6,700 bases of DNA from NCBI GenBank assembly GCA_003533825.1, contig DQCG01000065.1:1-6700 (forward strand). The letters are read 5' to 3'. This document shows positions 1 through 3,575 of the stretch, piece by piece. The position numbers were made by a program, and so were the translations under genes. Numbering within the stretch: position 1 is the stretch's first letter; every line of letters begins with the position of its first letter. Source of the DNA: Phycisphaerales bacterium (lineage in GTDB: Bacteria > Planctomycetota > Phycisphaerae > Sedimentisphaerales > Anaerobacaceae). Under the pieces are notes generated by a model. It was not told where the DNA came from and ran no database searches. It was given only the letters and a program-made list of their open reading frames with translations.

Positions 1-5
1 CTCTA

Positions 6-572
6 CTAATCTTCAGGTGCCCATTGAGGAGCAAGTCGGACAATTCTTTTTGCCGTCAAGTAACCGATGAGCCCAAGCACACCGCCGGAAAGGCACGTCA
101 AAGGCACCCACCACACCAAGGGGGAGGCTAGAGTTTTGCCGAAAAAGAAGGACATGACAATAAACGTGAAACATGCGTTGGCAATCCCTGCAGCGAGAAA
201 GGATTTCCACGACGAAGTAGGTTTGTTTTGTCGCAACACCGCGAACATTACATCGTGAATGAGCCCCTGCAATGGACAGGCTACAAGGGCAAAAAAACCA
301 ATTGGAAGTAAGAATATTCCAAGCGCTCCGACTACGATTCCCACTAGAGTATTTGTGCCATGTCTACCTACGAGAAATCGTATAAGCACGGCAAAAAACT
401 GAAAGCTCATGCCAGCCCAAAACGTTGGTGGCAATAATCCTGCCGACATAGCGGTGAGAGGCTGCACCGTTACTCCCGCTAAGACTACCGAACTTCCACC
501 TAGCACAGCGATTAGGACCAAATCCTTGGGGCTAAACCTAAACAGTGCCACTTTGACGGATCTTCTTGACAT
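6..572 (-). CDS. Six-helix integral membrane protein, ECF-transporter S-component-like
   Basis: From the ATG the protein has 188 residues and is almost entirely hydrophobic. Likely membrane helices lie near residues 18-34, 47-67, 74-89, 90-112, 124-143 and 152-175, with a basic N-terminus (MSRRSVK) and a basic patch before the C-terminus (TAKRIVR). Size, helix number and the pattern 'PKDLVLIAVLG...' followed by 'LPPTFWAG' resemble S components of energy-coupling-factor transporters such as the YkoE/ThiW-type thiamine-precursor binders. Those proteins bind a vitamin in the membrane and work with a shared EcfT/EcfA module; none of that module is visible here. The substrate cannot be read from the sequence. 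A longer form from TTG at 602 is possible, but the ATG at 572 is preferred because a perfect hairpin lies between the two starts and no clear ribosome site precedes either. The gene ends with two adjacent TAG codons and anything downstream lies outside the window. Membrane protein: confident. ECF family: moderate. Confidence 0.72.
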   Translation of the reverse strand: MSRRSVKVALFRFSPKDLVLIAVLGGSSVVLAGVTVQPLTAMSAGLLPPTFWAGMSFQFFAVLIRFLVGRHGTNTLVGIVVGALGIFLLPIGFFALVACPLQGLIHDVMFAVLRQNKPTSSWKSFLAAGIANACFTFIVMSFFFGKTLASPLVWWVPLTCLSGGVLGLIGYLTAKRIVRLAPQWAPED

Positions 573-583
573 ATAGAAAATCC

Positions 584-599
584 AGAGCCTACCGGCTCT
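584..599 (-). other. Small perfect hairpin just upstream of the membrane-protein start
   Basis: AGAGCC and GGCTCT form a perfect 6-bp inverted repeat around a 4-base loop. It lies 12 bases before the ATG at 572 and inside the alternative TTG-initiated reading. In the mRNA it would fold in the 5' leader near the ribosome-binding region, so it could affect translation. It could equally be chance, as no T-tract or other regulatory element is attached. Confidence 0.4.
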
Positions 600-609
600 C
601 AAACAGAAC

Positions 610-650
610 CGGTAATTCTAATTGTCGTTGAACGGTAAGAATAATTGTCG
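610..650. repeat. Two-copy tandem repeat, 23-bp period, upstream of the transporter-like gene
   Basis: Two 18-base units, CGGTAATTCTAATTGTCG (610-627) and CGGTAAGAATAATTGTCG (633-650), match at 15 of 18 positions. The differences are confined to the central triplet (TTC versus GAA). A 5-base spacer gives a 23-bp period, about two helical turns, which would put both copies on the same DNA face. The pair lies 38-78 bases upstream of the ATG at 572, where a regulator of that gene would bind. The simplest reading is a tandem operator for an unknown transcription factor. Confidence 0.6.
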
Positions 651-755
651 CTAATCAAGGATCCCTCATAAAACCACAAGAGCCTCTGTCTTCCTATAAT
701 ATTCATGGGATTTCCTGAAGCTTTAAATTGTCATTATTCACATACCACTGCATTC

Positions 756-1130
756 TCATCTGGGCTTCGTCTTCTTCTCGTATTCGTCAATGCAACGCAG
801 TACTTCTTGTACCGTGACACCATCACCCAGCCACTCAGACGCACAAATCTGAGGATGAGTGATGTTCTCCAAGTCTGTGGAAGGCCTTGGTTGATCGCTC
901 GCCTGCAGACGGTCTTGTCTAATAGTGGTATTTGTCGGGTTAATCTCATCTTCTTTCAAGGGCAATATTGGAGCACCAGTCACTGGCACGGACACATCAC
1001 GGGAGTATTGTCGTTCAACATCAAGTTCTGAAAGTCGTCGCCCACCGTTGCACGTTTTCACAGTGTATAACATTACCAGAAAGCACATTACCAAAACGGC
1101 TATTGGCCAGATGCTTCCTCTTTTTTTCAA
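756..1130 (-). CDS. Small single-pass membrane protein, unknown function
   Basis: A 124-residue protein that I do not recognise. A short basic N-terminus (MKKRGS) is followed by one strongly hydrophobic helix at about residues 8-25, then a polar, low-complexity tail. The tail is rich in charged residues and Thr/Pro at 30-90 and ends in a probable short helix (TVQEVLRCIDEYEKK, about 106-120). This fits a signal-anchored protein with most of its mass outside the cytoplasmic membrane. Cysteines sit at 16, 27, 96 and 113, with no lipobox. The start is TTG, overlapping the stop of the upstream gene as TTGA; it is supported by an exact 8-base Shine-Dalgarno match nine bases before it. Translation is therefore probably coupled to the winged-helix gene, suggesting a regulator/membrane-partner pair. 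The function is unknown. Confidence 0.68.
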   Translation of the reverse strand: MKKRGSIWPIAVLVMCFLVMLYTVKTCNGGRRLSELDVERQYSRDVSVPVTGAPILPLKEDEINPTNTTIRQDRLQASDQPRPSTDLENITHPQICASEWLGDGVTVQEVLRCIDEYEKKTKPR

Positions 1131-1612
1131 AAGGCTTCACCTCCATCCTGTTCTTGTTCAGGAATATGTAGTTTCCGAGATAGCGGAATCCTTCGTCTTG
1201 CACCAGTAAAGTCCAACAATAGGCTCTCCTTTTCCTTGGAGCCTGTTGCCCTATTTCTGTAATCCGCACATTTCATTCCAAGCTGGACCAGAGTCCGCTC
1301 AAAACGAGTGGACAACCTCCACCCGTACTGTCCGCCATATCTGTTATTCAAATAGCTGACATGCTCGATGAGCCCAAGTCTCGAAAGCTTGGCTCTTGCT
1401 CTCTGCAATATGCGACGGGATATGTCATATCGCTTCTCGATATGGGCCAGGTTGGGCACTATGCGCTTGGCCCACTTCAACTCGAAGAATATGCACGCTG
1501 CCGCGTGCTGTTGGTTGCGATTACCCGGAAACATCATTTCTATCAGCTCCGTGAAGTCTGATATGTGGCTGATTCTGCGGTGGTGGAAATTAATTTTTGT
1601 CGGTTCTTTCAC
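1127..1612 (-). CDS. Winged-helix-like DNA-binding protein, unknown target
   Basis: A 161-residue basic protein. The middle reads as a winged helix: a helix at about 31-47 (NRNQQHAAACIFFELKWA), a second at 54-62 (NLAHIEKRY) and a probable recognition helix at 63-80 (DISRRILQRARAKLSRLG). A beta-hairpin wing follows at 81-101 (starting LIEHVSYL, with the Gly-rich turn RYGGQYG). The pattern '[DY]-I-S-R-R-x-L-x-R-x-R-x-K-L-x-R-L-G-L-I' is typical of winged-helix regulators and replication initiators. I cannot name the family and the target is unknown. The start is GTG, chosen because GGGGTGA lies nine bases upstream. The C-terminus (residues 135-161) is polar and probably disordered. It overlaps the next gene by TTGA and is the first gene of a two-gene unit transcribed away from the DUF2293 gene. 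DNA binding is inferred from motif shape only. Confidence 0.75.
   Translation of the reverse strand: MKEPTKINFHHRRISHISDFTELIEMMFPGNRNQQHAAACIFFELKWAKRIVPNLAHIEKRYDISRRILQRARAKLSRLGLIEHVSYLNNRYGGQYGWRLSTRFERTLVQLGMKCADYRNRATGSKEKESLLLDFTGARRRIPLSRKLHIPEQEQDGGEAF
1137..1144 (-). promoter_or_regulatory. Ribosome binding site that fixes a TTG start
   Basis: On the minus strand this reads GGAGGTGA, complementary over all eight bases to the usual 3' end of bacterial 16S rRNA. It lies inside the last codons of the winged-helix gene and ends six bases before the TTG at 1130. It selects that TTG, rather than an internal ATG, as the start of the downstream membrane protein. Confidence 0.8.
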
Positions 1613-1621
1613 TCTTCATTT

Positions 1622-1628
1622 TCACCCC
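1622..1628 (-). promoter_or_regulatory. Ribosome binding site for the GTG start at 1612
   Basis: The minus strand reads GGGGTGA, one mismatch from GGAGGTGA over the aligned core, with a nine-base spacer to GTG. It supports GTG over the out-of-frame ATG that lies between site and start. Confidence 0.6.
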
Positions 1629-1759
1629 AGCCTTTTTGCTAAATATATGGCCTTCGCTGCGGGACCTGACGGTGAAGACCATGTTAAAATCTGGGAGCAC
1701 TACTATTTATATTTTTCGGTTGCACCAAAGGATTGGCTATCATACGCCTGATGCACACA

Positions 1760-1845
1760 ACAAGGTAGATTGACAGGGAAAATCTCTTCCGCAGATGGAT
1801 TTCCCTATATGAATCGACAAGGTAGATTCGGAGGGCAAATTCCTT
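1760..1845. repeat. Imperfect direct repeat in the divergent intergenic region
   Basis: The 12-mer ACAAGGTAGATT occurs exactly at 1760-1771 and 1817-1828. Similarity continues for about 17 more bases (AGGG.AAAT...CTT conserved), giving 23 matches over 29 aligned bases. The offset is 57 bp. The copies may be paired binding sites between the divergent genes or a small local duplication; 57 is a multiple of three, so a decayed coding repeat is also possible. Confidence 0.55.
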
Positions 1846-1933
1846 TACATTTTGAGTAGTCATCTGAATGAGCTCAAATTCGGATGTTTGTTGACGAGAG
1901 ATTGTGCTTTTTAGCTTGAAATTCATCTGTTGC

Positions 1934-1951
1934 ATAGTCAAAATAGACTAT
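1934..1951. promoter_or_regulatory. Inverted repeat abutting the DUF2293 start codon
   Basis: ATAGTC and GACTAT form a perfect 6-bp inverted repeat around AAAATA and end one base before the GTG at 1953. The position normally holding a Shine-Dalgarno site is thus filled by a potential hairpin or protein-binding site, and no GGAGG-like sequence is present. It may be an operator or a translational control element, or chance. Confidence 0.4.
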
Positions 1952-1952
1952 C

Positions 1953-2645
1953 GTGAAACAGACAAAGTCAAAACGAAACGAGTTGAAAGTATTCATCAGT
2001 TCACGAGAATCCAAGTGTGACGAGTGCAAGGAAGAACTTGGCAAAAAGGCATGGATCACCTTGACAGAAGAGAAGGGAGCTCTGTGTCTCTCCTGTGCAG
2101 ACCTTGATAATCTGGTTTTTCTTCCATCTGGTGATGCCGCATTGACACGTCGCTCACGGAAGCACTCTACTCTATCTGCCGTTGTCTTGAAGTGGAGCAA
2201 AGCCAGAAAACGCTATGAACGGCAAGGATTATTGGTTGAGGAAGCAGCACTAAAACGGGCCGAAACCGTGTGTTTGGCAGATGAAGATACACGGGCACAA
2301 CGGCGAATTCGTGAGGCGGACCGTAGGGCCGAACTAGACCTCGCCTACATCAGGCGTTTTGCTGAGGTGATTCGGCAGTTCTATCCGAAATGCCCTGCAG
2401 AAACCGCACAATCCATAGCGGAACACGCGTGCGCCAAATACAGCGGAAGAGTCGGTCGGTCTGCTGCCGCGAAGGCTCTCGATGAAGATGCCGTTCGTTT
2501 AGCAGTCATAGCTCGTGTTCGCCATGTTGAAACGCGGTACGATAGACTGTTAATGAGCGGTTGGGATCGAGTCGAGGCCCGCCTTTGTGTGGAGGATGCG
2601 GTCCGATCTGTGTTGGCGAAATGGCAAGGAAATGAAGGTTGGTGA
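1953..2645 (+). CDS. DUF2293 domain-containing protein
   Basis: A 230-residue protein. The N-terminal part carries a probable zinc-binding module with two CxxC pairs, C22/C25 (KCDEC) and C45/C48 (CLSC). This is followed by the conserved block 'DLDNLVFLPSGDAALTRR' (about 50-67), a strongly basic helical stretch (RKHSTLSAVVLKWSKARKRYERQG, 69-92) and a charged helix (about 95-130). The C-terminal DUF2293 region (about 132-216) contains 'FYPKCPAETAQSIAEHA' and 'SGRVGRSAAAKALD', which is how I recognise the family. Its biochemical role is not established; the charge and zinc module suggest nucleic-acid contact, but that is inference. GTG is the only plausible start, since an in-frame TAG lies eight bases upstream. 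It is probably cytoplasmic and monocistronic, with HU following after a 180-bp gap. The family is recalled as commonest in proteobacteria and actinobacteria, so transfer is possible. Confidence 0.88.
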   Translation: MKQTKSKRNELKVFISSRESKCDECKEELGKKAWITLTEEKGALCLSCADLDNLVFLPSGDAALTRRSRKHSTLSAVVLKWSKARKRYERQGLLVEEAALKRAETVCLADEDTRAQRRIREADRRAELDLAYIRRFAEVIRQFYPKCPAETAQSIAEHACAKYSGRVGRSAAAKALDEDAVRLAVIARVRHVETRYDRLLMSGWDRVEARLCVEDAVRSVLAKWQGNEGW

Positions 2646-2771
2646 ACGGTCGACTGCCGAATAATATGCTGTTTTCCCGGGGACAACCGGTGCTCACAAA
2701 CAATCAAGCATTGCTAACTGTTCACCAAGTATGTCTTGATCCCTCGAAGCCCAGAGTATATCATTAGACTA

Positions 2772-2798
2772 TTGTTAACATCTGCATGTTGCTATTAT
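2772..2798 (+). promoter_or_regulatory. Possible promoter for the HU-like gene
   Basis: TTGTTA (2772-2777) and TATTAT (2793-2798) resemble sigma-70 boxes with a short 15-base spacer; TATCTA at 2796-2801 would give 18. Transcription would start roughly 20 bases before the ATG at 2826. The match is modest. Confidence 0.3.
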
Positions 2799-2825
2799 CT
2801 AAATTTTGAGGTCACGAAGAAAAAA

Positions 2826-3110
2826 ATGTCAACGACTCAAAAGAAGGATATTGTCAATCGAATTGCCAAAAGCAATCAGGTTAAGAACGCATTGGTAAAA
2901 TCTATCGTTCAGAACTTCGTCGATGAGATCACCGTTGAGCTTTCCAAAGGCAATCGCTTGGAATTCCGTGATTTTGGTGTTTTTGAAGTCAAAGAGCGAG
3001 CACCAAGAAAAGCTCAGAACCCTAAGACTTTGGAGCCGATTTATGTCCCTGCAAAGCGAAGCGTCAAGTTTAAAGCCGGACGACTGATGAAAGAAAAGCT
3101 TAACGGTTAG
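2826..3110 (+). CDS. HU/IHF-family nucleoid DNA-bending protein
   Basis: A 94-residue protein covering the full HU fold. The helical N-terminal dimerisation half (about 1-40: 'KKDIVNRIAKSNQVKNALV...VDEITVEL') leads into the beta-sheet and DNA-wrapping arm. 'RLEFRDFGVFEVKERAPRKA' (about 44-63) matches the family signature. The intercalating proline is P66 in 'QNPKT', and 'VPAKRSVKFKAGRLMKEKL' closes the fold. HU proteins dimerise, bend DNA in the minor groove and organise the nucleoid. The arm reads AQNPKTLE rather than the usual GRNPxTGE, losing the arm glycine. The ATG at 2826 is chosen over an upstream in-frame ATG (2736) because the extra 30 residues do not belong to the fold. A weak GAGG lies 14 bases upstream. 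Family: confident; whether it acts as HU, IHF or a divergent paralogue is open. Confidence 0.93.
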   Translation: MSTTQKKDIVNRIAKSNQVKNALVKSIVQNFVDEITVELSKGNRLEFRDFGVFEVKERAPRKAQNPKTLEPIYVPAKRSVKFKAGRLMKEKLNG

Positions 3111-3174
3111 GATTGATTAGCAATCCATTTAATGGTTTTTGGGGGCAATTATCGCCCTGATTATTGCCAAAAAA
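3110..3174 (+). terminator. Stem-loop cluster after the HU-like gene, possible terminator
   Basis: Two hairpins follow the stop codon. The first pairs GGATTG (3110-3115) with CAATCC (3121-3126), and a T5 run lies at 3136-3140. The second pairs GGCAATTATC (3144-3153) with GATTATTGCC (3159-3168), with one T-T mismatch and a 5-base loop; it is extended by T5 pairing with A5 (3169-3173) across a GGG bulge. Neither has the canonical stem followed directly by a T-tract, so termination is plausible but not clear. Confidence 0.4.
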
Positions 3175-3283
3175 GGCCTTCTGAATCCTTACTGTGCACC
3201 CTTATTTTTAGCCTAAAAACGCAGATTATTTGACAACGTATTCAATGGCCTTCGACAATTAGCGAGTGACATTAGCCGATTCA

Positions 3284-3312
3284 TCTTGACATGGACGCCT
3301 CAAAGAAAATTT
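3284..3312 (+). repeat. Imperfect 29-bp direct repeat, copy 1
   Basis: The stretch reads TCTT..C.ATGGA.G.CTCAAAGAAAATTT and matches 6651-6679 at 25 of 29 positions, with a 14-base exact run. It contains ATG GAC GCC TCA AAG AAA ATT, which hits TAG two codons later. With its partner it brackets the large DUF362 gene. It could be a remnant of a gene start, a short dispersed repeat, or a duplicated target. Confidence 0.45.
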
Positions 3313-3368
3313 TGTAGTAACAGATATTTTAATTTTTGACTTTGAACTCTTCATAGGTGGCCGGCGTC

Positions 3369-3406
3369 AAAAATAAAGAGCTGACAGTGTTTCAATCTGC
3401 CAGCCC
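3369..3406 (-). terminator. Intrinsic terminator on the minus strand
   Basis: On the minus strand GGGCTGGCAG (3406-3397) pairs with CTGTCAGCTC (3387-3378) as a 10-bp stem with two G-U wobbles and a 9-base loop. It is followed directly by TTTATTTTT (3377-3369). This is a good rho-independent terminator for the large minus-strand unit. It lies 36 bases beyond the stop of the LamG remnant rather than just after the current gene stop at 3576, which suggests where that unit originally ended. Confidence 0.7.
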
Positions 3407-3441
3407 ATTTAGATTCCCGTTTGATTTTTTTCTGAGGTGGC

Positions 3442-3516
3442 CTATTGTGCCATGGCTGCGATTTCTTCTGCGCTTAGTGCTACGTCGTAGATGCGAATAT
3501 CGTCGATCAGGCCAGC
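3442..3516 (-). pseudogene. Remnant of a LamG-domain C-terminus
   Basis: Read on the minus strand from 3516, the frame gives 24 residues containing GLIDDIRIYDVALSAEEI, then AAMAQ and TAG at 3442-3444. 'G-x-I-D-D-[IV]-R-I-Y-[DN]-x-A-L-[ST]-x-E-E-I' is the characteristic last strand and tail of LamG/concanavalin-like domains in secreted planctomycete proteins. Upstream in this frame are two stops (TGA, TAA), so it cannot be translated from a normal start. The frame also differs from that of the DUF362 gene, whose stop lies 60 bases upstream. The full domain is about 150-200 residues, so most of it is missing. It is either the decayed C-terminal domain of the neighbouring gene or the tail of a deleted gene. 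Confidence 0.75.
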
Positions 3517-3575
3517 TTGTTGTCTTTACCCTCAAGGCAATAGTAAACAGAGATCCCCAAATCAGGCAATGGCGC

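Larger units (their letters stand above)
1629..1952. other. Divergent intergenic region
   Basis: This 324-bp stretch separates the minus-strand winged-helix operon from the plus-strand DUF2293 gene and must hold promoters in both directions. A minus-strand TATATT at 1642-1647 could be a -10 box for the operon, but no convincing -35 box sits at the right distance. On the plus strand TTGACG at 1891-1896 resembles a -35 box but lacks a good -10 partner. The region also holds an imperfect direct repeat and an inverted repeat next to the DUF2293 start. An open frame on the minus strand (1684-1941) has no ribosome site or recognisable domain and is not called. Confidence 0.5.
3111..3441. other. Convergent intergenic region
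   Basis: This 331-bp stretch lies between the 3' ends of the HU-like gene and the large minus-strand gene. It holds the HU-side stem-loops, one copy of a 29-bp repeat (3284-3312) and a minus-strand intrinsic terminator (3369-3406). TTTTTGAC/GTCAAAAA near 3337-3372 is a perfect inverted repeat of unknown meaning. No credible gene is visible. Confidence 0.5.

Noticed and set aside
573..755. Possible riboswitch in the leader of the transporter-like gene
   Set aside because: I looked for TPP-, cobalamin- and preQ1-like conserved boxes and found none. Only the tandem repeat and a small hairpin are present.
705..1031. Plus-strand frame of 108 codons opposite the small membrane protein
   Set aside because: It lies antisense to a better-supported gene with an exact ribosome site, and its translation looks random. 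The TATAAT at 695-700 has no matching -35 box.
1684..1941. Open frame of 85 codons on the minus strand upstream of the winged-helix gene
   Set aside because: It starts at TTG without a ribosome site, has no domain or plausible membrane pattern, and owes part of its length to the direct repeat.
3337..3380. Interleaved inverted repeats (TTTTTGAC/GTCAAAAA and CTCTT/AAGAG) that could form a pseudoknot
   Set aside because: The second pair is only five bases and overlaps the clear terminator, so an AT-rich coincidence is more likely.
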